The notes under the pieces: generated by a model
The model's database searches: none
What the model was told of the DNA's origin: nothing
The model's input: the letters and a program-made list of their open reading frames with translations, nothing else
In this document: one piece after another, positions 7,871 through 16,418 of the stretch
Numbering within the stretch: position 1 is the stretch's first letter
Layout of the letters: each line of letters opens with the position of its first letter
Position numbers and translations under genes: made by a program
Origin: Sphingobium sp. CCH11-B1
GTDB lineage: Bacteria > Pseudomonadota > Alphaproteobacteria > Sphingomonadales > Sphingomonadaceae
Reading direction: 5' to 3'
Assembly: GCF_001556865.1 (NCBI RefSeq)
Contig: NZ_LSJY01000134.1
Coordinates: 62,001 to 126,000, forward strand
Length of the DNA: 64,000 nucleotides

Positions 7871-8791
7871 TTACGGGCGCTTCCGCTCGGCAGCCAAACG
7901 GTCGTGCAGCAGACGCCGGGCCCGTTCGACATAGCGGTGGCAGGATCCCGGCGCGCTGGCATAGCGGCCGGCCCCGGCGTTGTCGGGATGCGCGGCTATC
8001 AAAATGTCGCAGCGCAGCGCCTCCATGCGCCGGTAGCTGGCCGCGAACCCCTTCCGAAGGGGCGCGCTGGACGGGTCAGTGAAGCGATATCCCGGCGCGG
8101 ACACCGGATTGAGGCTGGAAGCGAAGACGATTTGCCGGCAGCTCCGGCCCTCGCATGCGTTCCAGCTCCAACTCATGCTGCCCATCGTGTGACCGGGCGT
8201 AGCGTGCGCCGTGATCGACGTACGGCCCAGCGTCACCCGATCGCCGTCCCGGACCGTTCGCACCTGCGCCACAGCGGGCCAGGTGCCGCCATAGCCATGT
8301 TGCGGGTCATCCGCCGCATGGCGACCGCCGCGCAGCCCCTCCGCCCCCTGCACGCTCGCCACCACGACAGCGCCGGTCGCGCGCACCAGAGCGGCAATGC
8401 CCCCCGAATGGTCGTAATGCGGTTCCGTGCTCAGAATAAATTTGATGTCTTTGGGGTCGAAGCCAAGTTTGCGAACATTGGCCAGGATGGCGGGAGCCGC
8501 CTGCGGCAATGCGGCGTCGATCAGCACCAGACCAGCGCCCGTATCGATCAGCGCCACGCTCAATCCACCGAAACCCACCAGATAGGTGCGACCGAAGACC
8601 CGCTGCGGCGGCAAGGGAGCGAGCCATTCCGCCGCCCTGTCGACGGCCATCGGCCGGGTCAGCGGATCGTCGGCCGAAGCGGCGCCGTCGACGGCCGCCG
8701 AAGGAAGAGCCCCCGCTACTCCCGCCGGCATAACCGCGGCGCCAGGGTTCAACACGGCAACCGCCACTGCGAAGCGCAACAATGAAGACAT
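7871..8791 (-). CDS. Subclass B3 metallo-beta-lactamase-like hydrolase, B3-E active-site variant
   Basis: 306 residues with an N-terminal signal peptide (about 29 residues), so the enzyme is probably periplasmic. The zinc-binding region reads S-T-E-P-H-Y-D-H: the first His of the usual HxHxDH is Glu123, followed by His125, Asp127 and His128. His201 (TPGHTMGS) and His268 (LIAAHPD) complete the site. The stretch IVFASSLNPVSAPGYRF matches the B3 signature between the last two ligands, which favours a B3 lactamase over glyoxalase-type hydrolases. ATG 8791 is chosen because GGAGAAAGAA precedes it; an upstream extension lacks signal-peptide logic. An AmpR-like regulator is transcribed divergently. 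B3 enzymes with Glu here are described, from memory, in Sphingobium; beta-lactam hydrolysis is therefore likely but untested. Confidence 0.82.
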   Translation of the reverse strand: MSSLLRFAVAVAVLNPGAAVMPAGVAGALPSAAVDGAASADDPLTRPMAVDRAAEWLAPLPPQRVFGRTYLVGFGGLSVALIDTGAGLVLIDAALPQAAPAILANVRKLGFDPKDIKFILSTEPHYDHSGGIAALVRATGAVVVASVQGAEGLRGGRHAADDPQHGYGGTWPAVAQVRTVRDGDRVTLGRTSITAHATPGHTMGSMSWSWNACEGRSCRQIVFASSLNPVSAPGYRFTDPSSAPLRKGFAASYRRMEALRCDILIAAHPDNAGAGRYASAPGSCHRYVERARRLLHDRLAAERKRP

Positions 8792-8885
8792 TTCTTTCTC
8801 CCTTCGCCACGGAGATGCCGATCCCGCGAGGGCCGCACAAAGCATCATTCCTCGACAAAGCCATGAGATTATTTGATGACACATC
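8792..8885. promoter_or_regulatory. Divergent lactamase/AmpR-like control region
   Basis: Ninety-four bases separate the two start codons. LysR-type regulators of this arrangement bind between the genes and control both. The regulator-proximal part (8860-8882) is A+T-rich, but I could not pick out a definite T-N11-A operator by eye. Confidence 0.5.
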
Positions 8886-9767
8886 ATGGATCGCGCCCAA
8901 CTCCCCCTCAACGCCCTGCGCGCCTTCGAGGCGGCGGCGCGACACCTGAACTTCACGCGGGCCGCGATCGAACTGTGCGTCAGCCAGGGCGCGGTGAGCC
9001 ATCATGTGGCGCAGCTTGAACGCCGGATCGGCGCGCGCCTGTTTCATCGCCTGCCGCGCGGACTGGCGTTGACGGACGAGGGGCATGCGCTGGTCCCGGT
9101 CCTGGCCGATGCGTTCGACCGCATGGGCGCGACGCTGGACCAATATAGCGGGGGACGCTTTCGCGAAGTGGTCAAGATCGGGGTGGTCGGGACATTCGCG
9201 ACCGGCTGGCTATTGCCGCGGCTCGACGCGTTCGCGCGCGCGCATCCGACGATCGACCTGCGGATTTCCACCAACAACAACCGCGTCGACCTGGCGGGCG
9301 AAGGGCTGGATTTTGCGATCCGGTTCGGCGACGGCGCATGGCATGGCACCCATGCCGACCCGATCATGGACGCGCCGCTGACGCCGCTCTGCGCCCCGGC
9401 CGTCGCCGCCCGGCTGGTTTCGCCCGCCGATCTTGTCCAGGAGCGGCTGCTGCGGTCCTATCGTCCCGACGAGTGGGCGCTCTGGTTCAAGGCGGCGGCC
9501 GTGGCCGGCCCGCTGCAGCGCGGCCCGATGTTCGACAGTTCCGCCCTGATGATCTCCGCAGCGACAGCAGGATTTGGGGTCGCCCTCGGGCCGCCGGCGA
9601 TGTTCCTGCGGGAACTGGCGGCGGAACAATTGATCCAGCCCTTTCCCATCATGATAGACGCGGGCAGCTATTGGCTGACCCGCCTGATGTCGCGGCCGGA
9701 GAATGAGGCGATGCGGTGCTTTTGCGAGTGGATCATGCAACAGGCCGCAGGGACGAGCGTCCCGTGA
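8886..9767 (+). CDS. LysR-family regulator, AmpR/GcvA-like
   Basis: 293-residue LysR-type transcription factor. The N-terminal helix-turn-helix reads LPLNALRAFEAAARHLNFTR, then AAIELCVSQGAVSHHVAQLE and LFHRLPRGLALTDEG, very close to AmpR and GcvA. The effector domain follows (VVKIGVVGTFATGWLLPRLD, ISTNNNRVDLAGEGLDFAIRFGDGAWHG). It is transcribed away from the B3 lactamase with 94 bp between the starts, the same arrangement as ampR-ampC, so it probably senses cell-wall fragments during beta-lactam stress and induces the lactamase. That role is inferred from similarity and context; a GcvA-type role cannot be excluded. Confidence 0.85.
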   Translation: MDRAQLPLNALRAFEAAARHLNFTRAAIELCVSQGAVSHHVAQLERRIGARLFHRLPRGLALTDEGHALVPVLADAFDRMGATLDQYSGGRFREVVKIGVVGTFATGWLLPRLDAFARAHPTIDLRISTNNNRVDLAGEGLDFAIRFGDGAWHGTHADPIMDAPLTPLCAPAVAARLVSPADLVQERLLRSYRPDEWALWFKAAAVAGPLQRGPMFDSSALMISAATAGFGVALGPPAMFLRELAAEQLIQPFPIMIDAGSYWLTRLMSRPENEAMRCFCEWIMQQAAGTSVP

Positions 9768-9791
9768 ACAGGCGCGCGCCAGACATCGGCC

Positions 9792-11408
9792 CTAGCCGTT
9801 CAGATAATCCCAGACCCGGGAGATGACCACCGATCCTTCGCCCACCGAGGATGCGACGCGCTTCACCGATCCCGCGCGGACATCCCCTACCGCAAAGATG
9901 CCGGGACAGGATGTGGCGTAGGGCGATCCGCCCTCGACCGGATCGCCCGTGATCACGAATCCCTTGTCGTCCAGCGCGACCAGCCCCGTCAGCCAGTCCG
10001 TATTGGGCGCCGCGCCCACCATGACGAACATGACGCAGGTCGGCACGGTCTCTTCCTCCGCCATGCCTTCCCGCCGGATCGTCACGGCGTCCAGCGTCCC
10101 CGATCCGTGCAGCGCCACGACCTGCGCGCCATATTCGATGCTGATGGCAGGATCAGCCTCCAGCCGGCTGGAGAGATAATGGGACATGGACGTAGCGAGG
10201 GTGTGACCCCGGACCAGCAGCCGCACATGGGCGGCGGTGCGGCTGAGATACATGGCCGCCTGCCCCGCGCTATTGCCGCCGCCGATCACGATGGCCTCCG
10301 CACCCTGGCAATAGCGTGCTTCATGGTCGGTCGCGGCATAATAGATGCCCGCGCCTTCAAATTCGGCAAAGCGCGCGATGGGAAGGCGGCGATATTGCAC
10401 CCCGGTCGCGACGATGACGGCCCCTGCCCGCACCTGATGCCCATTGTCGAAAGTCGCGCAGAACTGGCCGTCGTCCAGCCGGTGGAGCTGGTCGACCCGG
10501 CGCGGCATCACGAAGCGGGTGCCGAATTTCATCGCCTGCACTTCGCCCCGCCAGACCAGGTCCGCGCCCGATATGCCGGTGGGAAAGCCCATATAATTTT
10601 CGATCCGGCTGGACGTGCCGGCCTGACCGCCGATGGCGATATCCTCCACGACCAGCGCCTTCAGTCCTTCCGCGCCGGCATAGACGCCCGCCGCCACGCC
10701 GGCGGGGCCGCCGCCGACGATGAGCACATCGAACGCCTCGCATTCGCGCACGTCGCGGTTGAGGCCCAGCAATTCCGCCACCTTGTGCGGCGTGGGATCG
10801 TCGATCACCCGGTCGCGCCCGAATATCACGGCCGGTCTGTCTGAAGGGATGGCGCAACTGGCGGCGATGCGATCCGCTTCCGCGCTGCCGATGGGGTGGG
10901 AGGCAAAGGGCAGGCGATTGCGGCTGGCGAATTCGGCGATGCAGCGGATGTCGCGGCTCTCCTCCTCCCCAATGAGGACGAGCGCGCCGTCGCGATTGTC
11001 CAGCTGCCGCCGCCGCCGGGCGGACAGGACGGTGATGATGATGTCGGACATTTCCGGCATTTCCGCCATCAGCCGCAGCATGGCGTCGCGCGGCACCTCC
11101 GTCACCTGGGTATCGCGAACGGCGCGCATGGGCATGGTCCACACGCCGCCGCTCAGGAAGGAGATTTCCGCCATGAACTGCGTGGGGCCAAGCGTCGAGG
11201 AACCGTAGCGCCCGCCGGTATAGGCATCGACCACCTCGATCTCGCCATCGTCGACATAGACGAACCGATCCACGGGGTCGCCCGGCTGGACGATCGTCCA
11301 GCCCGCCGGGTAACGGGCGGGCGCGCCCGCCGCGCGCAACGCCTGGACATGGTTGGGCGCGAGCGGCACCCGCTGCATCTCGTTAAGGTCGCGGCCGATG
11401 CTTTCCAT
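9792..11408 (-). CDS. cNMP-binding domain fused to thioredoxin-reductase-like FAD oxidoreductase
   Basis: 538 residues in two parts. Residues about 1-130 form a cyclic-nucleotide-binding/CRP-like beta-barrel (IVQPGDPVDRFVYVDDGEIE, GPTQFMAEISFLSGG). From about residue 230 a TrxB-like flavoprotein follows: DVLIVGGGPAGVAAGVYAGA, IGGQAGTSSRIENYMGFPTG, NAD(P)-binding IVIGGGNSAGQAAMYLS, and FAVGDVRAGSVKRVASSVGEG. Where TrxB has CATCD this protein has AATDH, so it cannot act as a thioredoxin reductase. The partner substrate is unknown. The frame opens at a TTG at 11435; I prefer ATG 11408, but neither has a strong ribosome-binding site. Whether the barrel binds a nucleotide is not decided by the sequence I can judge. 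Confidence 0.8.
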   Translation of the reverse strand: MESIGRDLNEMQRVPLAPNHVQALRAAGAPARYPAGWTIVQPGDPVDRFVYVDDGEIEVVDAYTGGRYGSSTLGPTQFMAEISFLSGGVWTMPMRAVRDTQVTEVPRDAMLRLMAEMPEMSDIIITVLSARRRRQLDNRDGALVLIGEEESRDIRCIAEFASRNRLPFASHPIGSAEADRIAASCAIPSDRPAVIFGRDRVIDDPTPHKVAELLGLNRDVRECEAFDVLIVGGGPAGVAAGVYAGAEGLKALVVEDIAIGGQAGTSSRIENYMGFPTGISGADLVWRGEVQAMKFGTRFVMPRRVDQLHRLDDGQFCATFDNGHQVRAGAVIVATGVQYRRLPIARFAEFEGAGIYYAATDHEARYCQGAEAIVIGGGNSAGQAAMYLSRTAAHVRLLVRGHTLATSMSHYLSSRLEADPAISIEYGAQVVALHGSGTLDAVTIRREGMAEEETVPTCVMFVMVGAAPNTDWLTGLVALDDKGFVITGDPVEGGSPYATSCPGIFAVGDVRAGSVKRVASSVGEGSVVISRVWDYLNG

Positions 11409-11542
11409 CAGGGGCGCGCCATGGGACGGAAGCAACGACGGACCGAGGGTGGGTGCGGGCTGGTCAGCTTGCGTCTCCGTGGCGGGGGTTGCTGCCCGAG
11501 ACTATCGTCCACGACGACGCTGGCCGCAACCCGTATGTGGCG

Positions 11543-12556
11543 TCAGCTGTCGACCTTCGGCGTCGGCAATGCGGGCTGTCCGCCCGCCGCGGCGGGCGGC
11601 ATCAATTCCCGGATCACGCCCCAATAGCCCTGCGAGATATGGGCGTGCGCGACAAAAGCGGGATCGGTCATCAGATGCCGGTGGAGCCGGCGCAGGTTGG
11701 TCCAGGGGACCGACGGGAACAGATGATGTTCCAGATGATAGCTGACATTGAGGGGGGCGATGAGGAAGCGGTCGAGCAGCGTCGGGATGATCGTGCGCGT
11801 GCCGTTCAATTCCCGTTCGTTGGCGACGCCATTATGCTCCGCGATCGCCCTGATCCGGTTGAAGACGTTGGCCCAGATGAATTGCGGGATCAGCAGCAGG
11901 CCCAATATCTGCCAGCGCCACGGCAGGCACAGGATCGCGCCGTAGAAGGCCACCGCCCAGACCACGTAGCGGATGCGCAGCGCCAGCGGATAGTCATAGC
12001 CGAAGCGGCCGGGATTATGGAAATTGGCGAAGGGCGCCCAAATGCGGCTGTCGCGGGCCATGCGATGGAAGTTGAGGCCGGTCACGCTGCGCACCAGCAG
12101 CCAGGCCATGGCGGCGGGGCTTTTGGGAAAATGCTGGTCCGGGTCGCGCCGCTGCACGCGATAGTCGCGGTCGCGCAGCGTGTTGGTGTAGCGGTGGTGA
12201 TAGAGATGGTTGGCGCGGTAGAGGTGGATGCTGAAGCCGAGCGGATAGGCCACGAACAGGTCGCCGACCAGATCGTTGACGCGGCGGTTGCTGAACAGCA
12301 TGCCGTGGCAGGCATCGTGCATCATCACCGCCAGCACCTGAATGCGCGAACCGATGACGAAGCCGGCCAGCAGATAGACCGGCACGCTGTCGATGGCGAT
12401 GGCGAGCGCGCAGACCGCGATCATGATGGCCCATTGGAGCACGAGCAGGATAGCGTTGCGGGAATCATCGATGACGGACAGCTGCCGGATCAGCGGCAGC
12501 GTGCCGCGCCGGGAATAGCGGTATCCCGGTGGACGCTGCTCAGCGATGTCCTCCAC
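11543..12556 (-). CDS. Membrane fatty acid desaturase
   Basis: 337-residue di-iron membrane enzyme. The three histidine boxes are present: HDACH (H80, H84), HLYHH (H117, H120, H121) and HLEHH near the C-terminus, with hydrophobic helices between (about 35-80, 95-112, 195-230). Such enzymes insert a cis double bond into an acyl lipid using oxygen and an electron donor; the position of the bond is not predictable here. I chose GTG 12556 because GGAGA lies nine bases upstream; the frame itself is open from a TTG at 12583. It follows the cNMP/FAD oxidoreductase gene on the same strand with a 134-bp gap, so co-transcription is uncertain. Confidence 0.85.
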   Translation of the reverse strand: MEDIAEQRPPGYRYSRRGTLPLIRQLSVIDDSRNAILLVLQWAIMIAVCALAIAIDSVPVYLLAGFVIGSRIQVLAVMMHDACHGMLFSNRRVNDLVGDLFVAYPLGFSIHLYRANHLYHHRYTNTLRDRDYRVQRRDPDQHFPKSPAAMAWLLVRSVTGLNFHRMARDSRIWAPFANFHNPGRFGYDYPLALRIRYVVWAVAFYGAILCLPWRWQILGLLLIPQFIWANVFNRIRAIAEHNGVANERELNGTRTIIPTLLDRFLIAPLNVSYHLEHHLFPSVPWTNLRRLHRHLMTDPAFVAHAHISQGYWGVIRELMPPAAAGGQPALPTPKVDS

Positions 12557-12836
12557 GGGCGAGTGTCTCCGATGCCGCAACAAGCCGTTCGGATTCCCTA
12601 TGGCCGGCGCCGGGCGGCGTCAAGCGCCCGGCCCCCAGTCGCGACGGCGCGGGACGGGCATGGGCAGCCCCGTCGCGCGCGATTAAAAATTGCCTCCCCT
12701 GCCCGTTTCCGGCAACCAGCAATGGGCGCAATGGTTGTCTCGCCCGAGCGGGACGACCGATGCGTCCGCCCTCGATTCAAGGATCGGTCGCGCCGCATGT
12801 CCGATGCGCCATCGATCGAGCCAGGAGACTGCCCGG
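12557..12836. other. 280-bp divergent intergenic region
   Basis: It lies between the desaturase (minus) and the molybdopterin oxidoreductase (plus). It contains a perfect 8-bp inverted repeat, GCCGGGCG at 12609-12616 and CGCCCGGC at 12625-12632, with no T-tract. A strong ribosome-binding site AGGAGA at 12823-12828 serves the plus-strand gene. Nothing else is evident. Confidence 0.5.
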
Positions 12837-15113
12837 ATGGCCAAGGCGAAGGACACGGTCCATTACAAGGGCACCGAAGGCGGATGGGGATCGCTGAGGG
12901 GCATAGCGGAAGTCGCCTGGCGCGAACGGCCCACGCCGGCCGTGCTGGACACGCTGCGCCGGCAGAACAAGGCGGGCGGCTTCATGTGCGTGTCCTGCGC
13001 ATGGGGGAAGCCCGAACATCCCCATGCCGCCGAATTCTGCGAGAATGGGGCGAAGGCGACGCTGTGGGAACTGACCAGCCGCCGCTGCACGCCCCAAGTC
13101 CTGGCCCGGCACAAGGCGAGCGAGCTGCGGACGTGGAAGGACCATGATCTCGAACAGCTTGGCCGCCTGACCCACCCGATGCGGTTCGATGCGGCGCAGG
13201 ATATTTATGTCCCCTGCTCCTGGGAAGAGGCCTTCGCGGCGATCGGCCAGGAATTGAAGGCGATCGACCCCAAATCCGCGATATTCTACGCCTCCGGCCG
13301 GGCGAGCCTGGAGACCAGCTATCTCTACGCGCTGTTCGCCCGCGCCTATGGCCACAACAACCTGCCCGACAGTTCCAACATGTGTCACGAAACGACGTCG
13401 GTGGCGCTGAAGACGGTGATCGGATCGCCGGTGGGCACATGCGTCCTGTCCGACTTCGACCATTGCGACGCCATCTTCTTCTTCGGCCAGAATACCGGCA
13501 CCAACAGCCCGCGCCTGCTGCATCCATTGCAGGAAGCGGTGAAGCGCGGCGTCAAGATCGTCACTTTCAACCCGATCGTCGAGAAGGGGCTGGAGGTATT
13601 CAAGAATCCGCAAAACCCGGTGGAGATGCTGACGCCCAAGGCGACGCGCATTTCCAGCCTCTATCTTCAGGTCAGAACGGGCGGCGACATCGCGGCGATC
13701 ACCGGCCTCATCAAATATGTACTCGCGGCCGAGGAACGGCGATGGGCACAGGAGCATGCCCATGTCCTCGACATCGACTTCATAGAGCAGCACACTGCGG
13801 GTTTCGCGGCGATGAAGGCGCATGTCGACGCGACCGGCTGGGACGAGATAGAAGAGGAAAGCGGGCTGTCCCGCGCCGATCTGGAAGCGGCGGGGCAAAT
13901 CTATGTCGAGGCGCAGCGGGCGATCTGCATGTGGGGCATGGGGCTGACCCAGCATGTCCATGGCTTCGACAATCTGACGATGCTCACCAACCTGTGGCTG
14001 CTGCGGGGCAATGTGGGCCGCGAAGGGGCCGGCATATCGCCGGTGCGCGGCCATTCCAACGTGCAGGGGCAGCGCACGGTCGGCATATCGGAGAAGCCGG
14101 AGCTCGTGCCGCTGGACCGGATCGCCGCGCAATATGGGTTCGAGCCGCCGCGCGAGGAGGGGCTGAATACGGTCGAAGGCTGCGAAAAGATCCTGTCGAG
14201 TGACGTGCGCGCCTTCATCGGGCTGGGCGGCAATTTCCTGCGCGCCATTCCCGAGAGCGAGAGGATGGAGGCGGCCTGGACCAAGCTGAACCTGACGGTG
14301 CAGATCGCGACGAAGCTCAATCGCAGCCATCTTGTCAACGGCAAGGTCGCCTACCTCCTCCCCTGCCTCGGCCGGTCGGAGCAGGACATGCAGGAGAGCG
14401 GCGCGCAGGCCGTGACGATGGAGGATTCGCTATCGTGCATCCATGGTTCGCTGGGCAAGAACAGGCCGGCGTCGGCGCAGCTGAAATCGGAAGTCGCGAT
14501 CGTTGCGGGCATGGCGAAGGCCACGCTTGCCCCCAATCCGAATCTGGACTGGGATGGCTGGACCGCCGACTATGCCCGCATCCGCAACGCGATCGAAGCC
14601 ACCTATCCCGAGCAGTTCCACGATTTCAATGCCCGGATATTCACGCCAGGCGGTTTCCATCGCGGCAATAGCGCGCGGGAGCGGATATGGAAGACGAAGA
14701 GCGGCAAGGCGCAGTTCACAGTCCCGACCAGGATGAACGCCCTGGGCTTTGCTGCAGCGGAAGGGCGTTACCGGCTGATGACCCTGCGGTCGAACGACCA
14801 GTTCAACACCACCATTTACGGCTATTCCGACCGGTTGCGCGGGATTGAGGGCACACGCGACGTGGTGCTGATGAACCCGGACGACATGGTCGCGGCGGGC
14901 CTCCAACACGGACAAATCGTCAGCCTGACGAGCGATGCGGGGGACGGCGTCCATCGGCAGGTCGACGGCCTTTCCGTCACGCCCTTCCTGCTGCCGCGCG
15001 GTTGCCTCGCGGGCTATTATCCCGAGCTCAACCCGCTGATCCCGCTATGGCTGCACGACGAACAGTCGAAGACGCCGGCGTCGAAAGGCGTGCCGGTCCG
15101 CATCCTCCGCTGA
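12837..15113 (+). CDS. FdhF/YdeP family molybdopterin oxidoreductase
   Basis: 758-residue molybdopterin oxidoreductase of the YdeP branch. The N-terminal Cys cluster (FMCVSCAWGKPEHPHAAEFC) fits a [4Fe-4S] or degenerate cluster site. The molybdopterin domains follow: FFFGQNTGTNSPRLLHPLQE, NLWLLRGNVGREGAGISPVRGHSNVQGQRTVG-type segments, and the C-terminal domain IV (YRLMTLRSNDQFNTTIYGYSDRLRG). In E. coli, YdeP is linked to acid resistance; the substrate remains unknown. No signal peptide is visible, so it is probably cytoplasmic. ATG 12837 has AGGAGA eight bases upstream; the frame is open to 12690 but the upstream part lacks family similarity. It stands alone, divergent from the desaturase. 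Confidence 0.87.
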   Translation: MAKAKDTVHYKGTEGGWGSLRGIAEVAWRERPTPAVLDTLRRQNKAGGFMCVSCAWGKPEHPHAAEFCENGAKATLWELTSRRCTPQVLARHKASELRTWKDHDLEQLGRLTHPMRFDAAQDIYVPCSWEEAFAAIGQELKAIDPKSAIFYASGRASLETSYLYALFARAYGHNNLPDSSNMCHETTSVALKTVIGSPVGTCVLSDFDHCDAIFFFGQNTGTNSPRLLHPLQEAVKRGVKIVTFNPIVEKGLEVFKNPQNPVEMLTPKATRISSLYLQVRTGGDIAAITGLIKYVLAAEERRWAQEHAHVLDIDFIEQHTAGFAAMKAHVDATGWDEIEEESGLSRADLEAAGQIYVEAQRAICMWGMGLTQHVHGFDNLTMLTNLWLLRGNVGREGAGISPVRGHSNVQGQRTVGISEKPELVPLDRIAAQYGFEPPREEGLNTVEGCEKILSSDVRAFIGLGGNFLRAIPESERMEAAWTKLNLTVQIATKLNRSHLVNGKVAYLLPCLGRSEQDMQESGAQAVTMEDSLSCIHGSLGKNRPASAQLKSEVAIVAGMAKATLAPNPNLDWDGWTADYARIRNAIEATYPEQFHDFNARIFTPGGFHRGNSARERIWKTKSGKAQFTVPTRMNALGFAAAEGRYRLMTLRSNDQFNTTIYGYSDRLRGIEGTRDVVLMNPDDMVAAGLQHGQIVSLTSDAGDGVHRQVDGLSVTPFLLPRGCLAGYYPELNPLIPLWLHDEQSKTPASKGVPVRILR

Positions 15114-15259
15114 CCGGCATGTCGCAGCATCCGGCCCCTGGGCCAAGCGCGGCCTGGAGCGGAGGGCACTGCATTCAGGCGACGCGCGCTTGCCCGAGCG
15201 CCAGCCCTGAAGCGATCCGGGCGCAGAGCAGGTCCGCGCCCGGAGCAAGCCGACGTCGA

Positions 15260-15574
15260 TCAGTCGTTCTTCATGTCTTGGCCCGCGCGTTCCAGGGCAC
15301 CGCCCACATCGCGCTTGGCCTCGCCTGCTTCCCGCTTGGCATCGGCCGCCGCATTGTCGGTGGCGGCGCCAACCCTGTCCGCGCCATTGTCGATGGCGTT
15401 GCCTGCCCGGTCGAGGCCGTTGTCGATCTTGTCGCCCGCGCTGTCGACCGCGTTGCTGACATCATTGCCGATGGCCGATCCGGCATTTTCCAGATTGTCC
15501 TGGGCCTTTTCCGAGCAGGCGGACAGGCCGGCGACGGCCAGGACGGCCAATCCGGTGATCAGGGTTTTGCGCAT
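15260..15574 (-). CDS. Small repetitive helical lipoprotein
   Basis: 104 residues. The signal peptide MRKTLITGLAVLAVAGLSAC ends in lipobox L-S-A-C with the acylated Cys at 20. The mature part is a low-complexity amphipathic helix rich in Ala, Asp, Asn and Gly with near 11-residue spacing (AGSAIGND, VSNAVDSAGDKIDNGLDRAG, NAIDNGADRVG, AATDNAAADAKREAG). This looks like the LEA-like or YtxH-like small lipoproteins common in alphaproteobacteria and often stress-induced. GAGGAGATATCA precedes the start. I see no EcfG promoter in the 74 bp upstream. Function unknown. Confidence 0.8.
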   Translation of the reverse strand: MRKTLITGLAVLAVAGLSACSEKAQDNLENAGSAIGNDVSNAVDSAGDKIDNGLDRAGNAIDNGADRVGAATDNAAADAKREAGEAKRDVGGALERAGQDMKND

Positions 15575-15648
15575 TGATATCTCCTCTTACCCCATTGATG
15601 ATGGAGCGGGTTAAGCGCCGGAAGGGGAATAAAGTTGCGTAAAGGCAA

Positions 15649-16158
15649 CTATCGCCCGCGCAGGCCGAAGACCATCGACCTATCGGCTTCGGGGATAAGT
15701 CCTTCCAAAACCCGCCAGAATCCGGTCACGGACCCCTGCCCCGCCAGCGCATAGGCGGCCGCCATCTTTTCCCGCAACGCGCGAAAAAGCTCGGCCTCCA
15801 GCGCCTGACCGGCGGGGCTGAGCCGCAGCAGCTTCTGTCGCCGGTCGATCGTACCGGCGCGCGTTTCGATATAGCCGCGCTCGACAAGGTCGCCCAGCAC
15901 CCGGCCAAGCGACTGTTTGGTGATGGCGAGCAGGCGCAGCAGATCCTTGACCGTCAGGTCCGGCTGGCGCGAAATGAAGTAGAGCGCCCGATGATGCGCG
16001 CGGCCCAGCCCCTCCGCCGCGAGTCCCTCGTCAATCGAGCGGGTGAGCGCGGAATAGCCGAAATAGAGCATCTCGATACCGCGGCGTATCTCATCTTCGC
16101 GCAGGAACAGCGGCGATGCCGGCGAAATCTGGGCCGTGGGCGGAGGCGATGCGGACAT
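15649..16158 (-). CDS. MarR-family transcriptional regulator
   Basis: 169-residue winged-helix regulator. The core reads MLYFGYSALTRSIDEGLAAE, HHRALYFISRQPDLTVKDLL, AITKQSLGRVLGDLVERGYIE and the wing TRAGTIDRRQKLLRLSPAGQ, all typical of MarR proteins. I use ATG 16158 (MSASPPPTAQ); the frame extends 12 codons further to ATG 16194 and the choice is uncertain. It stands alone, reading away from the tRNA-Gln gene and towards the small lipoprotein, with no obvious adjacent target. MarR proteins generally repress by binding a palindrome near the regulated promoter and release on ligand or oxidation. Confidence 0.88.
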   Translation of the reverse strand: MSASPPPTAQISPASPLFLREDEIRRGIEMLYFGYSALTRSIDEGLAAEGLGRAHHRALYFISRQPDLTVKDLLRLLAITKQSLGRVLGDLVERGYIETRAGTIDRRQKLLRLSPAGQALEAELFRALREKMAAAYALAGQGSVTGFWRVLEGLIPEADRSMVFGLRGR

Positions 16159-16282
16159 GACGATGGCTATCCAACGGGAAAGGGCAGCCGCCATATTGGC
16201 CGCATCAAACTATCATGACTAGGCTTTCCTTTCCCCACCGACGCGTTATATGGCGGTCCGCACCGGCTGACGCCGGTTCTGC

Positions 16283-16357
16283 TGGGGCGTAGCCAAGCGG
16301 TAAGGCAGCGGTTTTTGGTACCGCCATGCGGAGGTTCGAATCCTCCCGCCCCAGCCA
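16283..16357 (+). tRNA. tRNA-Gln (anticodon UUG)
   Basis: The 75-base cloverleaf has acceptor strands TGGGGCG (16283-16289) and CGCCCCA (16347-16353), discriminator G and an encoded CCA (16355-16357). The anticodon arm is GCGGT, loop TTTTGGT, ACCGC, giving anticodon TTG. The T-arm contains GGTTCGAATCC. It would read CAA and, with wobble, CAG codons. Confidence 0.97.
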
Positions 16358-16418
16358 GACATTGTCCGCCATCCTTGATGCCCGGCGCTCGCCTCGCGCG
16401 GCCTGGGACCGGTTTGCC

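Noticed and set aside
11453..13147. Long plus-strand frame over the desaturase and the start of the molybdopterin oxidoreductase
   Set aside because: Low-complexity His/Gln/Arg-rich translation, no domain, and it runs across two well-supported genes.
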